From Clostridia bacterium (GTDB taxonomy: Bacteria > Bacillota > Clostridia > UBA1212 > UBA1255), in contig JAGCTF010000238.1 in the NCBI GenBank assembly GCA_017963755.1, forward strand, positions 1-42,064: a stretch of 42,064 nt of DNA, given 5' to 3'. This document shows, piece by piece, positions 16,033 to 26,016 of the stretch. The translations under genes and the position numbers were made by a program. Each line of letters starts with the position of its first letter. Position 1 is the first letter of the stretch. Under the pieces are notes generated by a model, which was given only the letters and a program-made list of their open reading frames with translations, did no database searches and was not told the origin of the DNA.

Positions 16033-17844
16033 TCAATTCTCCAAAATGCAGCGGTAGCAGAATCTGCCGTCAGGAGCGGTATCGCCGCGATCATAAAATT
16101 TCATGATATCGCCGTCGTCAACGGAATTGTCAGCCCACTTAAATTCAAACTCCTTTTTTAACCTTACGAGAGCCCGCGGCACTTTAAGTTCCAGCACGTT
16201 TCCGGTGACCCTCAGCATCGCTTCGCCGATCTGCTCGAACTTCCATTCATTGTCAACGAACACCTCGATCGATGCGTTGCCTCCGGACTGATGGCGGTTG
16301 ATAATATAATCGAATCCGTTCCAGCCGTTAGAATCATCGCAATCCGAATTAAGGAACAGATTCATCCAGTTGTCGCCCTGAGGCCCGGTTATATCTTCGC
16401 GGCAGCGGCAGTAAAAATAGATGTAATTTCCGTCTGCGCAAACTTTCATAGAAACCAGGTCGTTGCGGCCGGACGTATTCACGTAATGCGTATTCCCGCC
16501 GTTGCCGTCCCAGTCGCGGTGAGCAGTGTCATAAGGCGCGTCAAGGTACTCCGGAGTCACGTTTTCCCATTCGGCCGGATTCCCGTCTTCGATATTCATC
16601 TTTACGCAGCCCTTTACAGGTTCAGGAAGCGACGCACCTTTATAACGCCTCACGAGTTCGACGAGCTGGCAATAATAATTATCTCCGAATAACCCGTTCA
16701 CAGGTTCGAGGTCGCGGCTGAACTCGCCGTTGAAGTTGTCAACGAAATAGCAGTCGTTATAACCGTCGCCCGGGACAACAGTATAAGTGTTGGCAATTCG
16801 TTGTCCGTTCGCCGGGTTGTTTAACGTGCCCGGATGAGAGCCCCACCGTCCAGCGGTCCATTCATTCCAGCCGGTTATCATAAGTATCGGCGGATCTTTT
16901 TCGATGGCGTGATCCATCTGTTCACGAAACGCTCTTCCGACTCCCGAGAGACCGGAACTGAGTCCGAATCCCATGTCGCCTTTTTCAACGTTATCAGGCT
17001 GGCGGCCGTTCGAATAGCTTCTGCCGGCGTTCGTACCATAGCTGCCATTTACCCAGAATCCGCACATTGCGATCATCTGCTCAACGTTCCCGTCTTTATC
17101 CAGGCCCGGGCTCTGAGGATACATATCCGCCCACGGCCAGCAGTTTTTCCCGTCATTTTTGAGATACCAGCTTCCGGAACCGCCCTTCGTATAAGCCCAG
17201 CTGTGGCGGATCGTGAAGAAAGAACGGATCTCGTCCGGAAGCATTTCAGTCTCGTCCTCCGGCACTAAAATAAGCGGTTTATCCTGATAAATAAACCATA
17301 GATCGCTGTAATGACCGGGCTTATAGAGTTCGTCATAAAGTCTTTCAACAGTTTTTGCAGCGTGTGTATTTGTGATAAACATCACGTCGGGAGTACGGAG
17401 CCCTTCAGAACGCATCTCGGACCAGACGCGGAATATCATATTATACGTTTCAGGATAAGTGAGCGCGTTTGTTACGTCAAGGAAGATAAAATCTATTCCG
17501 GCCTCCACGAGCATCGAGGCGTGTTTTCTTAGGATCCAGGGATCGTCTGACCTGTAATACCCGAAATACGGCTCAGCCCAGTACTGCAGGTAGCCCATTG
17601 GAGCATTCAAAGAATCTGATTTTACCTTTTCTATCCCGCCATCGTTATAAGAGCGGGTGTGATCGATCAGCGGTGCTCCGGGATTATGATCGTGCCAGAT
17701 AAAATAGAACATTCCGGCAATCCGGTCTTTCCTCAATGCTGGATATGCCGCGGGATCCGACCGCCTTCTTATACCGTCCGTAAAAGGCCATGACTCCGGT
17801 CTGAGGTCAATATAGTTATTATTTGCTTTTTTCTGATCAGGCAT
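16033..17844 (-). CDS. GH71/GH99-like glycoside hydrolase with C-terminal CBM9-like domain
   Basis: A 603-residue protein. Residues about 40-410 resemble the GH71/99-like TIM barrel: MFYFIWHDHNPG near 46, AGIDFIFLDVTNA near 115, and ITGWNEWTAG near 323, with the conserved NEW segment. The C-terminal part (about 425-600; DGNYIYFYCRCRED, NLFLNSD) resembles CBM9/DOMON-type carbohydrate-binding beta-sandwiches. There is no signal peptide, unlike the paralogue at 9410-10495. It is the first gene of the right-hand unit, with AAGGGG upstream, and follows tyrS after an 88-bp gap that contains a large hairpin. Retaining endo-mannan activity is possible; the substrate is unknown. Confidence 0.75.
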   Translation of the reverse strand: MPDQKKANNNYIDLRPESWPFTDGIRRRSDPAAYPALRKDRIAGMFYFIWHDHNPGAPLIDHTRSYNDGGIEKVKSDSLNAPMGYLQYWAEPYFGYYRSDDPWILRKHASMLVEAGIDFIFLDVTNALTYPETYNMIFRVWSEMRSEGLRTPDVMFITNTHAAKTVERLYDELYKPGHYSDLWFIYQDKPLILVPEDETEMLPDEIRSFFTIRHSWAYTKGGSGSWYLKNDGKNCWPWADMYPQSPGLDKDGNVEQMIAMCGFWVNGSYGTNAGRSYSNGRQPDNVEKGDMGFGLSSGLSGVGRAFREQMDHAIEKDPPILMITGWNEWTAGRWGSHPGTLNNPANGQRIANTYTVVPGDGYNDCYFVDNFNGEFSRDLEPVNGLFGDNYYCQLVELVRRYKGASLPEPVKGCVKMNIEDGNPAEWENVTPEYLDAPYDTAHRDWDGNGGNTHYVNTSGRNDLVSMKVCADGNYIYFYCRCREDITGPQGDNWMNLFLNSDCDDSNGWNGFDYIINRHQSGGNASIEVFVDNEWKFEQIGEAMLRVTGNVLELKVPRALVRLKKEFEFKWADNSVDDGDIMKFYDRGDTAPDGRFCYRCILEN

Positions 17845-17868
17845 TTTAAATACACCCCTTAAAAGTTT

Positions 17869-17915
17869 TTGACCTTTGCGTTTTCCGGCGATCCGGATCG
17901 AAGTGCAAAGGTCAA
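17869..17915 (-). terminator. Large hairpin between tyrS and the glycan operon (terminator or leader element)
   Basis: An 11-bp perfect stem (ttgacctttgc at 17869-17879, gcaaaggtcaa at 17905-17915) encloses a loop with a 12-base palindrome cgatccggatcg (17889-17900). It lies 18 bases after the tyrS stop and about 25 bases before the next start. On the minus strand the stem is followed by AAAAC rather than a U-run, so a classical intrinsic terminator is doubtful. A leader structure or operator is possible. Confidence 0.4.
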
Positions 17916-17932
17916 TAAACGGTCTATATTAA

Positions 17933-19159
17933 TTATTTCGTGAATCTGTGGAACGTCTTCTTTCCTTTGCGGACGACCGTCCCGGCATCAAGCATTTCAT
18001 CCGTAAGCACCGCGTTCGCATCATCGATCTTAACGTTGTCAACGAATATTCCGCCCTGCTGTATGAGCCTTCGTCCTTCGCCCTTCGAAGGTATGACTTT
18101 TGCAAACACGAGCGCGTCCAGCAGACTGACGCTTCCGCTTACGATCATATCAGCCGGGATGGAAGTCGTTGCCATATGTTCCGCGTCCTGATTTCCGCCA
18201 AACAGCGCCTCAGCGGTCGCCTTTGCCTTGTCAGCGGCTTCAGCTCCGTGTACGATCTTTGTCACCTCGTAAGCGAGACGGATCTTTGCTTCGTTGAGCC
18301 TGCTGCCTTCCCATTTCTCCATCTCTCTGATCTCTTCTATCGGAACGAACGTAAGCAGTTTGAGGCACTTTATAACGTCAGCATCACCGACGTTCCTGAG
18401 GTACTGGTAAAGTTCGTAAGGAGGTGTCTTGTTCTCGTCAAGCCATACGGCACCTTTTACCGTCTTGCCCATCTTAACGCCTTCAGAAGTCGTGAGCAGC
18501 GAGAACGTAAGCCCGTATACTTCCTCGCCTTCCTTGCGTCTTACGAGCTCCACGCCGCCGATTATATTTGACCACTGATCGTCTCCGCCGAACTCGATCC
18601 TGCAGCCGTAGTCCTTGTACAGGCGGTAGAAATCGTAGCTCTGCATAAGCATATAGTTGAACTCGATGAAGTTAAGGCCGCGTTCTAAGCGCTGTTTGAA
18701 GCATTCTGCGGCGAGCATACGGTTTACGGAGAAATGGACTCCGATATCGCGCAGGAAATCGACGTAGTTGAGATTAAGGAGCCAGTCGCCGTTGTTCACC
18801 ATAATTGCGGAATTATCGAAATCGAGGAACCTGCTGAGCTGGGCTTTAAGGCCAGCCACGTTATGCGCCAGGTCTTCGTCAGTAAGCATTTTACGCATGT
18901 CGGTCTTACCCGAAGGATCGCCGACTTTACCGGTCCCGCCGCCTACGAGAGCGATCGGTCTGTGACCTGCGCGCTGCATATGAGCCATAACCATGATCTG
19001 TACGAAATGGCCGATGTGGAGTGAATCCGCAGTGGGGTCAAAACCTACGTAAAACGTCACCGGTTCGGTGTCGAGCAGTTCTTTAACTTTCTCCGCATTG
19101 GTGCACTGGGCAATGATTCCGCGTTCAACGAGTTCGTCGTACACACCTTTTCTAATCAT
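17933..19159 (-). CDS. tyrS: Tyrosine--tRNA ligase
   Basis: Charges tRNA-Tyr with tyrosine using ATP. The 408 residues match the bacterial enzyme. The class I HIGH motif is at 48-51 (DSLHIGHF), the KMSKS loop appears as KMGKT near 231, YNFM-type tyrosine-site residues lie in [11 protein letters not shown], and GGDDQWSN is near 195. A C-terminal S4 RNA-binding domain occupies about 345-405. The start is one base after the rarA stop with AGAGG upstream, so it belongs to the glyA-rarA-tyrS unit. No T-box leader is visible in front of it. Confidence 0.97.
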   Translation of the reverse strand: MIRKGVYDELVERGIIAQCTNAEKVKELLDTEPVTFYVGFDPTADSLHIGHFVQIMVMAHMQRAGHRPIALVGGGTGKVGDPSGKTDMRKMLTDEDLAHNVAGLKAQLSRFLDFDNSAIMVNNGDWLLNLNYVDFLRDIGVHFSVNRMLAAECFKQRLERGLNFIEFNYMLMQSYDFYRLYKDYGCRIEFGGDDQWSNIIGGVELVRRKEGEEVYGLTFSLLTTSEGVKMGKTVKGAVWLDENKTPPYELYQYLRNVGDADVIKCLKLLTFVPIEEIREMEKWEGSRLNEAKIRLAYEVTKIVHGAEAADKAKATAEALFGGNQDAEHMATTSIPADMIVSGSVSLLDALVFAKVIPSKGEGRRLIQQGGIFVDNVKIDDANAVLTDEMLDAGTVVRKGKKTFHRFTK

Positions 19160-19160
19160 A

Positions 19161-20480
19161 TCATTTAACCTCTTTCCTTTGTTCCTCTTTGAGCTTCCCT
19201 GCCCAGTTGAGGTATTCTATTATCTTCTGTTCGGCTCCGTTACCGCATGGAACGTAGTATTTTCTGCCTCTGACTTCAGACGGCAGGAATTCCATATCGG
19301 CAACGTGTCCGGGATAATCGTGTGCATATTTGTAATCTTTTCCGTATTCAAATTCTTTAAGTCCGTCAGTGACGGGATTTCTCAGCCACGGCGGAACTTC
19401 TCCCGTATCCTGCGACTGTACGTCAGCAAGGGCCGTATCTATAGCCATATACGCCGAATTGGATTTCGGAGAAGTGGCAACGGTTATGGCCGCATGCGCG
19501 AGCAGTATTCTGGCTTCGGGCATTCCGATCATTCTGACTGCCTCCGCCGCGGCCTGGGCAACGATCAGCGCGGTCGGGTTCGCGGTGCCAACGTCTTCAG
19601 AAGCGCATATAACGATGCGGCGGGCAATAAAGTTTATATCTTCTCCTCCGGCGATCGCCCTGGCTAAATAAAACGCCGTGGCATCCGGATCGCTTCCGCG
19701 CATCGACTTGATGAATGCGCTTATATTATCATAATGCGAATCACCTTTTTTATCGAATCGTATCGATTTCTGCTGAACGCATTCTGCGGCGATCTCCCTC
19801 GTTATATGGATATGCGAGCCGACGTCGTCAGACGTGGTAAGAAACGCAAGCTCGAGCGCGTTAAGTGCGGTCCTCGCATCTCCTGAAGATACGTCTGCAA
19901 GAAATGCTACAGCATCATCGTCACATTCGATATCGAATGACCCGAGGCCGCGCTCGCTGTCGGATAGCGCCATACGCAGTATCTGTGCTATATCTTCATG
20001 AGTAAGCGGCAGGAGCTGAAAAACGGTAGATCGCGAGATAAGAGCCTTGTTCACTTCAAAGAACGGATTCTCGGTAGTCGCGCCTATCAGTATTATTGTT
20101 CCGTCTTCAACGTACGGGAGCAGAGCGTCCTGCTGTGCTTTATTAAACCTGTGTATCTCGTCAATAAATAGCACCGTGCGTCCCGAGGGATTCAGCAGCA
20201 GATTCTGAGTGTCGGATACGATCTGCTTGATATCGGCTATTCCGGAAGAAACAGCGTTTATCCGTTTGAAATCGGTCCTGGTCGTGGCAGCGATAAGCCT
20301 GGCCAGAGACGTTTTTCCGGTACCTGGAGGACCCCAGAAAATGACTGACGAAAGCCTGTCTGCCTTGATCATCCGGTATAACAGTTTACCTTCGGCCAGA
20401 ATATGCTTCTGGCCGGCAAATTCCTCGAGCGTTCTCGGGCACATTCTGTATGCTAACGGCTCGCTTTGAGTCTGTGGCAA
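19161..20480 (-). CDS. rarA: Replication-associated recombination protein A (RarA/MgsA AAA+ ATPase)
   Basis: A clamp-loader-like AAA+ ATPase that acts at stalled replication forks. Visible are Walker A GPPGTGKT near 50, Walker [10 protein letters not shown] near 105, sensor 1 IGATTENP near 130, and the C-terminal tetramerisation domain with [11 protein letters not shown]. The start is uncertain: a TTG at 20480 has GGAAGG eight bases upstream, whereas the GTG at 20489 (442 residues) abuts that site directly. It lies 30 bases after glyA and one base before tyrS, so it is probably transcribed from the glyA promoter. No unusual residues seen. Confidence 0.95.
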   Translation of the reverse strand: MPQTQSEPLAYRMCPRTLEEFAGQKHILAEGKLLYRMIKADRLSSVIFWGPPGTGKTSLARLIAATTRTDFKRINAVSSGIADIKQIVSDTQNLLLNPSGRTVLFIDEIHRFNKAQQDALLPYVEDGTIILIGATTENPFFEVNKALISRSTVFQLLPLTHEDIAQILRMALSDSERGLGSFDIECDDDAVAFLADVSSGDARTALNALELAFLTTSDDVGSHIHITREIAAECVQQKSIRFDKKGDSHYDNISAFIKSMRGSDPDATAFYLARAIAGGEDINFIARRIVICASEDVGTANPTALIVAQAAAEAVRMIGMPEARILLAHAAITVATSPKSNSAYMAIDTALADVQSQDTGEVPPWLRNPVTDGLKEFEYGKDYKYAHDYPGHVADMEFLPSEVRGRKYYVPCGNGAEQKIIEYLNWAGKLKEEQRKEVK

Positions 20481-20510
20481 ACTGTTCACCTTCCGGTTCG
20501 GTTTATAATA

Positions 20511-21749
20511 TTATTCGTAAAGCGGAAAACGGTCTATGAGCGCTTTAACTCCTGCTTTAACACGTTCTTTGCTGCCATCAAAATCTGTCAGTATATCATA
20601 GATGAATCCGGCGATCTCGTCCATCTCGGAAACGCCCATACCGCGCGTGGTGACGGCGGCGGTACCGAGCCTGATGCCGCTCGTGACAGACGGTTTCTCA
20701 GGGTCAAACGGAATACCGTTTTTGTTGCACGTGATATTGACCTCGTCAAGCATGTGCTGTGCGTCGCGTCCGGTGACCTTAAGACTGCGAAGGTCAAGGA
20801 GGATCAGGTGATTGTCCGTACCGCCGCTGACGAGATTCACGCCTCTCTTAAGAAGGCTGTCGGCAAGTGCCGCGCAGTTTTCGATAATCTTCTTCTGATA
20901 TTCTTTAAATTCAGGCGAAAGCGCCTCTTTAAAGCATACGGCTTTACCTGCGATAACGTGCATGAGCGGACCGCCCTGGGTGCCCGGGAAAACAGCTTTA
21001 TCTATCGCTTTAGCATACTGCTCCTTGCAAAGGATAAGGCCGCCTCTGGGACCTCGGAGTGTCTTGTGCGTCGTAGTCGTGACAAAATCCGCGTAAGGCA
21101 CGGGACTCGGATGGAGCCCGGCGGCGACAAGTCCTGCGATGTGCGCCATATCTACCATCAGCATAGCTCCTACGCTGTCGGCGATTTCTCTGAAACGTTT
21201 GAAATCTATAATTCGCGGATAAGCGCTCGCGCCTGCGACGATCAGTTTCGGTCTGTGCTCCAGTGCCAGAGCCTGAACTTTATCATAATCTATGCGCTGC
21301 GTAAACTCATCCACCTCATAAGGAACGATGTTGAACCATTTACCGGACATATTTACGGGGCTTCCGTGTGTAAGATGACCGCCGTGCGCGAGGCTCATAC
21401 CCATAACGGTATCACCTGGATCAAGAGTGGCGAAGAAAACAGCCATATTCGCCTGCGCTCCGGCGTGAGGCTGAACGTTTGCGTGCTCGGCGCCGAACAG
21501 CTCTTTAGCGCGTTCGATCGCAAGATTTTCAACTATATCAACATATTCGCAACCGCCATAATATCGTTTTCCCGGATAACCTTCGGCGTACTTATTAGTG
21601 AGGGGGCTGCCAACAGCCTGAAGGACTGCTTCGGAAACGAAGTTTTCAGAGGCGATAAGTTCGATCTTGGAGCGCTGGCGGTTAACTTCGAGGTCTATCG
21701 CGGCAGCGGCTTCCGGGTCTGTTTTGCGAATTATGTCTGAATTGTACAT
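20511..21749 (-). CDS. glyA: Serine hydroxymethyltransferase
   Basis: PLP enzyme interconverting serine and glycine with tetrahydrofolate as one-carbon carrier. The 412 residues are the normal length. Conserved segments are [33 protein letters not shown]-type at the N-terminus (seen as shorter blocks), [12 protein letters not shown] near 200, and [14 protein letters not shown] with the PLP lysine near 227. The ATG at 21749 has AGGAGG ten bases upstream; an upstream frame start at 21797 lies in the promoter and is rejected. It heads the glyA-rarA-tyrS unit. Confidence 0.97.
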   Translation of the reverse strand: MYNSDIIRKTDPEAAAAIDLEVNRQRSKIELIASENFVSEAVLQAVGSPLTNKYAEGYPGKRYYGGCEYVDIVENLAIERAKELFGAEHANVQPHAGAQANMAVFFATLDPGDTVMGMSLAHGGHLTHGSPVNMSGKWFNIVPYEVDEFTQRIDYDKVQALALEHRPKLIVAGASAYPRIIDFKRFREIADSVGAMLMVDMAHIAGLVAAGLHPSPVPYADFVTTTTHKTLRGPRGGLILCKEQYAKAIDKAVFPGTQGGPLMHVIAGKAVCFKEALSPEFKEYQKKIIENCAALADSLLKRGVNLVSGGTDNHLILLDLRSLKVTGRDAQHMLDEVNITCNKNGIPFDPEKPSVTSGIRLGTAAVTTRGMGVSEMDEIAGFIYDILTDFDGSKERVKAGVKALIDRFPLYE

Positions 21750-21788
21750 TGACCAAATACCTCCTGAGGGAAAAATCTGTACTTTGTT

Positions 21789-21817
21789 ATTATACAACCG
21801 GAGCGGTTCGTTTACAA
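21789..21817 (-). promoter_or_regulatory. Sigma-A promoter of glyA
   Basis: On the minus strand TTGTAA (21812-21817), a 17-base spacer and a consensus TATAAT (21789-21794) lie 39 bases upstream of the glyA ATG, in the 103-bp gap after mutS2. This makes glyA-rarA-tyrS a separate transcription unit. Confidence 0.65.
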
Positions 21818-21852
21818 GCAGATTAAAACGCCGGTTCCTGAGTTTTAAAGCG

Positions 21853-24294
21853 TCAGTTTTTGAGTTTTACTACCGTAACTCCCAGGTCACCTTCGCCGAA
21901 AGAACCGTCCCGGAAGCTTGCCACCGTCTTTAAGGAGCGCAGATAAGACTGTACGCCGCGCCTCAGAGCACCTGTGCCCTTTCCGTGAACGATCCTGAAT
22001 GATTCAAGTCCGGCCATCGTAGCTTCGTTGATCTGACGTTCTATTATTTCAGTCGCTTCTTCGACGGTCATACCTCGCACGTCGATCTCCGGCTTTACGC
22101 TGGACGCGGTAGAATAGATGCGGTCGCGCTGCTTATCTGGTTTCAGGTTTTTGTCAGCCTTATTGGAAGCATTTTTACCTGCTTTTGAAGCAGGAGCCGC
22201 AGGGGCAACGTCATCTTTTTCGGCATACAGTTTGATGGACCCGGCCTGCACGTAAACTCTGCCGTCAGGCTTAGGAGGGGCGAGGACAACGGCTTCTCGT
22301 CCGAGGGACAATATTTTGACCTTATCGCCCTGTTTCAGATTATTTACGTCGAAGTCGGCGTCGATCAGTACGGAAGGAACGGTCTCGGCCTTTCCGATAT
22401 CGGCTTCAAGTTCACCGGCGATCTTTTCGAACTCACGCTTCGCTGCTTCGGCCGCTTTTACGGCTTCATTGCCGCCCAGGAGCGCCGCCCGCCTTATCTC
22501 GGTAAGCATTTTTTCGGCAGCAGCGCGGGCTTTATTGTCCGCTTCGCGGGCGCGTACCGACGCCTTATAGCGAAGTTCCATAGACTCTCTGACAAGCTCT
22601 TCTTTACGGAGCTTCGCCTCTTCGTAAAGTTCCTCCGCTTCTTTCTTTAAACGCTCCGTCTCCTCTGCTTCAGCCTCTGCTTTCATACGGTTCTGCTCGA
22701 TTCCTTTAAGCATGTCTTCGAAGCGAAGGTCTTCAGCCGAAACGAATTCTTTTGCGCGAGAAACGATAGAGGGATCAAGGCCAAGTTTTTCGGAAATGGC
22801 AAAAGCGTTGCTCTTACCGGGCACACCTATAAGCAGCCTGTACGTGGGAGCGAGGGTGTCAACGTCGAATTCGCAGCTTGCGTTGACGAATCCCGGTGTT
22901 GTTGAAGCAAATACTTTAAGTTCGCTGTAATGGGTGCTTGAAAGGCATACGGCACCGATCTCGTACACACGCTCTAAAATGGCCATAGCGAGCGCCGCGC
23001 CCTCGACAGGGTCAGTACCTGCCCCCAGCTCGTCAAAGAGCGTGAGCGACCTGTAATCGGCCTTTTTGAGGATCTCAGTGATGTTCTTCATGTGAGCGGA
23101 GAAAGTACTGAGGCTCTGGGCGATACTTTGCTCGTCTCCGATATCGGCGAATATGTCGTTGAATACACATATGCGGCTGTTTTCCGCGCAGGGGATCATC
23201 ATTCCGCTCTGCGCCATAAGGTGCAGAAGGCCTGTGGTTTTGAGCGTGACCGTTTTACCGCCTGTATTAGGACCGGTAATAATCATTGACGTCGCAGGGA
23301 CCATGCCGGGATCCGATGTCCCGAGCGTGATCGTGACCGGGACAGCCTTCTTTTTGTCGAGCAGCGGATGCCTCGCCTTTTTAAGATCGATCACGCCGTC
23401 GGTGTTAAGCAGCGGTCTTGAAGCGTTGTTTGCAAGCGCCCAGGCGGCTTTGGCAAGGGTGAAATCGATATATGATACCAGATTCAGATCCGAGGAAAGA
23501 ACAGCCGATTCATCCGCAACCATTTCGGACAATTCTTTAAGTATCCGTTCGATCTCTTCCTGTTCGGAAACACGAAGTTCGCGTATTTTATTGTTCGATT
23601 CGACAACGAACGCAGGTTCGATGAAGAGCGTCTGGCCGGAGGAGGAAGTATCGTGGACGATTCCCGGTATTTCTCCCCTGTTTTCAATTTTCACCGGTAT
23701 ACAATAACGGTCTCCGCGCATTGTAACGATATTGTCCTGCAGCGCTTTCGCATATCTGCTTGAATGAGTAAGCTCGTTCAGCTTGTCCTTGATCGAACCC
23801 TGTATCTGGAATATTTTCCTGCGTATATCTGAAAGTGCGGGACTTGCGTCATCTGCTATTTCGTCTTCGGACAGTATGCAGCGAGTAATTTCATTTTCGA
23901 GAGTCGTAAGGTTCACGAGTCTGTAAAACATATTTTCAACAGACGTAAGGCTTTCGGGCTCGGAATCCTGTACGGAGGCATATGAGATCATGCGGCGCAC
24001 GGCGGTAAGCAGGCTTTTTATCCCGAGCAGATCGGTATTGTTGAGCACAGATTCGGTCTGGGCGCGTATAATAACTCCGGAGAGATTTCTGACTCCTGCG
24101 GAAGGGGCACTTCCCCTTTTAAGTATGCAGTTTACGCCATCTTCCGTTTCGGTTAAAAGTCTGTTGATCTCGTCAGGGTCGGACAGCGGCTGAAGTTCCC
24201 GGGCATATTTTTTCCCGAGTTCGCAGCTCGCATAAGACTCAACGGATTCGCAGATCTTATCAAATTCGAGTGTTTTTAATACTTTATCGTTCAT
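21853..24294 (-). CDS. mutS2: Endonuclease MutS2 / ribosome-collision ATPase
   Basis: The 813-residue MutS2 has no mismatch-recognition domain. Bacterial homologues suppress recombination and, in Bacillus, split collided ribosomes. The MutS core has Walker A GPNTGGKT near 340, Walker [12 protein letters not shown] near 418 and the STHYSELK signature after it. A long charged coiled coil covers about 520-640. A KOW-like segment is near 660, and the C-terminal Smr nuclease domain (IDVRGMT near 736, HGKGTGALR near 775) is intact. GGAG lies before the start, 49 bases after the DnaJ-domain gene. Slightly longer than the usual ~785 residues because of a Lys/Ala-rich insert before Smr. Confidence 0.96.
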   Translation of the reverse strand: MNDKVLKTLEFDKICESVESYASCELGKKYARELQPLSDPDEINRLLTETEDGVNCILKRGSAPSAGVRNLSGVIIRAQTESVLNNTDLLGIKSLLTAVRRMISYASVQDSEPESLTSVENMFYRLVNLTTLENEITRCILSEDEIADDASPALSDIRRKIFQIQGSIKDKLNELTHSSRYAKALQDNIVTMRGDRYCIPVKIENRGEIPGIVHDTSSSGQTLFIEPAFVVESNNKIRELRVSEQEEIERILKELSEMVADESAVLSSDLNLVSYIDFTLAKAAWALANNASRPLLNTDGVIDLKKARHPLLDKKKAVPVTITLGTSDPGMVPATSMIITGPNTGGKTVTLKTTGLLHLMAQSGMMIPCAENSRICVFNDIFADIGDEQSIAQSLSTFSAHMKNITEILKKADYRSLTLFDELGAGTDPVEGAALAMAILERVYEIGAVCLSSTHYSELKVFASTTPGFVNASCEFDVDTLAPTYRLLIGVPGKSNAFAISEKLGLDPSIVSRAKEFVSAEDLRFEDMLKGIEQNRMKAEAEAEETERLKKEAEELYEEAKLRKEELVRESMELRYKASVRAREADNKARAAAEKMLTEIRRAALLGGNEAVKAAEAAKREFEKIAGELEADIGKAETVPSVLIDADFDVNNLKQGDKVKILSLGREAVVLAPPKPDGRVYVQAGSIKLYAEKDDVAPAAPASKAGKNASNKADKNLKPDKQRDRIYSTASSVKPEIDVRGMTVEEATEIIERQINEATMAGLESFRIVHGKGTGALRRGVQSYLRSLKTVASFRDGSFGEGDLGVTVVKLKN

Positions 24295-24343
24295 TTTTTA
24301 CTCCTTTATTTCAAAAAGCGGGCGGAGCGGCGCATTTATATTA

Positions 24344-25009
24344 TCAGCAGCAGAATACCGGTCCGCCGAGGGGGCCCATACACAAAGAGGAACAGAAGCA
24401 GCAATCGCGTGCTGAAACACAATAATCTGAATCTGCCGTACTTTGATTTGCCCTTTGCGAATATTCGCGCACGACTGCTTCGAAACGGTCAGCTTTATCT
24501 TTGAAAGTTTGATTTCCCGGATCCATGTTTGAAGCTGTGCGATAGCAGTTGTACGCGCCCGAGTACCTTCCGAGCTGTTCATTGACGACACCGCATAAAT
24601 AGTACCATTCAGCGTCTCTCTGATTTTCAGGGATCATCATTAGCGCCGAATAAGCCTGTATGACGAGGCCGTTCTGAAGATAACTTATTATCCTTGCGTA
24701 TTTACCGTTCGTTCCGTAAGAAGTATACTGACCGCCGGCAGCATTTCCGTAATACGACGATGTGCCTCCGGATCCGTACGGGTCTGAAGCGCCGGGGCCG
24801 TAGGAAGCAGCGCTTTCTTTCCCGGAACGGATGGCCTGTATCTTATCGTACGCCGCGTTTATCTCCCTTATTTTCTCTTCGGCCATCGGCGCCATAGGAT
24901 CGTCTCTGTACCTGTCAGGATGATATTTTTTAACAAGATCGCGGTATGCTTTTTTTATCTCTTCATCTGAAGCCGATGGAGAAACACCCAGTACTTTATA
25001 AGGATCCAT
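24344..25009 (-). CDS. DnaJ-domain protein with Cys-rich C-terminus
   Basis: A 221-residue protein: N-terminal J domain (residues 2-70) with the Hsp70-stimulating HPD at 30-32, a Gly/Ser/Tyr linker, a TPR-like helical part (about 110-190), and a 27-residue tail with seven Cys, including CCFC and a terminal CC. It lacks the zinc-finger and substrate domains of true DnaJ, so it is a specialised DnaK partner. It overlaps the DUF5685 gene by 14 bases and has GGAGG before the start, so the two are translated together. Similar Cys-rich tails occur in related clostridial proteins and may bind metal or be lipidated; unproven. Confidence 0.88.
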   Translation of the reverse strand: MDPYKVLGVSPSASDEEIKKAYRDLVKKYHPDRYRDDPMAPMAEEKIREINAAYDKIQAIRSGKESAASYGPGASDPYGSGGTSSYYGNAAGGQYTSYGTNGKYARIISYLQNGLVIQAYSALMMIPENQRDAEWYYLCGVVNEQLGRYSGAYNCYRTASNMDPGNQTFKDKADRFEAVVREYSQRANQSTADSDYCVSARDCCFCSSLCMGPLGGPVFCC

Positions 25010-25916
25010 TATGTTCCTCCGCTTCTCCGGCGCCGGACTTCTGCCATGCAGCGCAGGCCTTTTCGTTTACGGTGCGGTCAATATACGGAAGCCCTTCGCT
25101 GAAAAGATTGTCCATAAATCCTTCCGTATCGCCGTCAGGTTCGCGGCCGGCAATCAATCTTAAGCGTTTTAGTTCCTGCCAGCAGTTTTCAGCTTCGATC
25201 AGGCAGCGCACTCGTACGATCTCCTCTTCTTTTCCAGCAGGCCTGTCGCCCAGAAGAACGTTATAAATATTATAATTTCCGTGCTTCCGGTCCGATCCTC
25301 TGTCATCAAGCGCATCGATGAGCATGATCCACTGCCCGAGCGCGATCCCGAGTCTGGCAAGGACCTCGGAATACATTTCGCTCATAAGTCCGTCAACGGT
25401 AAATATTCTTCCGAGTATCCTTCCAAAAGGCGCTGTAAAGTCGTCAACGTCAGTGCATCCGCTTTTTTCGAGTTCATGGAGTTCGGACAGATTCTGTTTG
25501 ATATATTCATAAAGTTCAGGATATGAAGCCGCGGCGCGTTTTACGCCTTTTTTCCACACAGTTAAAGCGGCCCTGCTTTTAAAAGAATGTTTATCGGAGA
25601 CGTTGTCCTCCGCAGCTAAACCCGAAAGCAGAATATTCACGCGCGAAGCATATACTATTCCGGGAGTTCCGTAAAAATACGGGTGAGAATGACCCGGATG
25701 GACGCTGCATCTGCCTTTTTTGAGCGGGACCTCCCCTTCGAAGGAGCAGTAATCCACAAGCATTGCCAGTGTCGCGGCTTCGTACGTAAGTGACAGGCGG
25801 GAACCTTGCCCGAGCAGTTTTCCCATCGTTTTACATACGCCGCAATAATACGCTTTATATTTATCATATTCCCTGAACCTGAGGTTCGGGACAAACGCTT
25901 TTGTATAACCGAACAT
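24996..25916 (-). CDS. DUF5685-family protein
   Basis: A 306-residue, mostly helical protein with the DUF5685 signature at the N-terminus (FGYTKAF, then [10 protein letters not shown] with a C-x2-C) and further Cys and His residues ([17 protein letters not shown]). Those side chains could bind a metal. No enzyme activity is known to me for the family. [17 protein letters not shown] segment near 215 is acidic and resembles prenyltransferase-like DD motifs, suggesting but not proving a terpene-synthase-like all-alpha fold. It overlaps the J-domain gene that follows and comes 100 bases after pfkA, past a probable terminator. GGAG precedes the ATG. Confidence 0.8.
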   Translation of the reverse strand: MFGYTKAFVPNLRFREYDKYKAYYCGVCKTMGKLLGQGSRLSLTYEAATLAMLVDYCSFEGEVPLKKGRCSVHPGHSHPYFYGTPGIVYASRVNILLSGLAAEDNVSDKHSFKSRAALTVWKKGVKRAAASYPELYEYIKQNLSELHELEKSGCTDVDDFTAPFGRILGRIFTVDGLMSEMYSEVLARLGIALGQWIMLIDALDDRGSDRKHGNYNIYNVLLGDRPAGKEEEIVRVRCLIEAENCWQELKRLRLIAGREPDGDTEGFMDNLFSEGLPYIDRTVNEKACAAWQKSGAGEAEEHNGSL

Positions 25917-25967
25917 TTAAACTCCTGCTTTTATGATTATTTATATGCTGTACCGGACTGTACGGAA

Positions 25968-26003
25968 AAGGGCCCGTTCAGATGAATTCCTCACAGGCCC
26001 CTT
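25968..26003 (-). terminator. Probable intrinsic terminator of pfkA
   Basis: On the minus strand, AAGGGGCC (at 26003-25996) pairs with GGGCCCTT (ending 25968) with one mismatch, followed by TTTTCC. It lies 14 bases after the pfkA stop. The loop is about 20 bases, longer than usual. Confidence 0.42.
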
Positions 26004-26016
26004 AAAGTTATCTACA

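Noticed and set aside
17845-17932. sigma-A promoter in the tyrS/glycan gap (TTGACC)
   Set aside because: No -10-like hexamer lies 16-18 bases downstream; the TTGACC is part of the hairpin stem.
18900-19159. T-box riboswitch in front of tyrS
   Set aside because: tyrS starts one base after the rarA stop, leaving no leader, and no T-box core sequence was seen.
20466-21740. A 424-codon plus-strand frame antisense to glyA
   Set aside because: GlyA is certain on the minus strand; the antisense frame results from codon bias and has no family resemblance.
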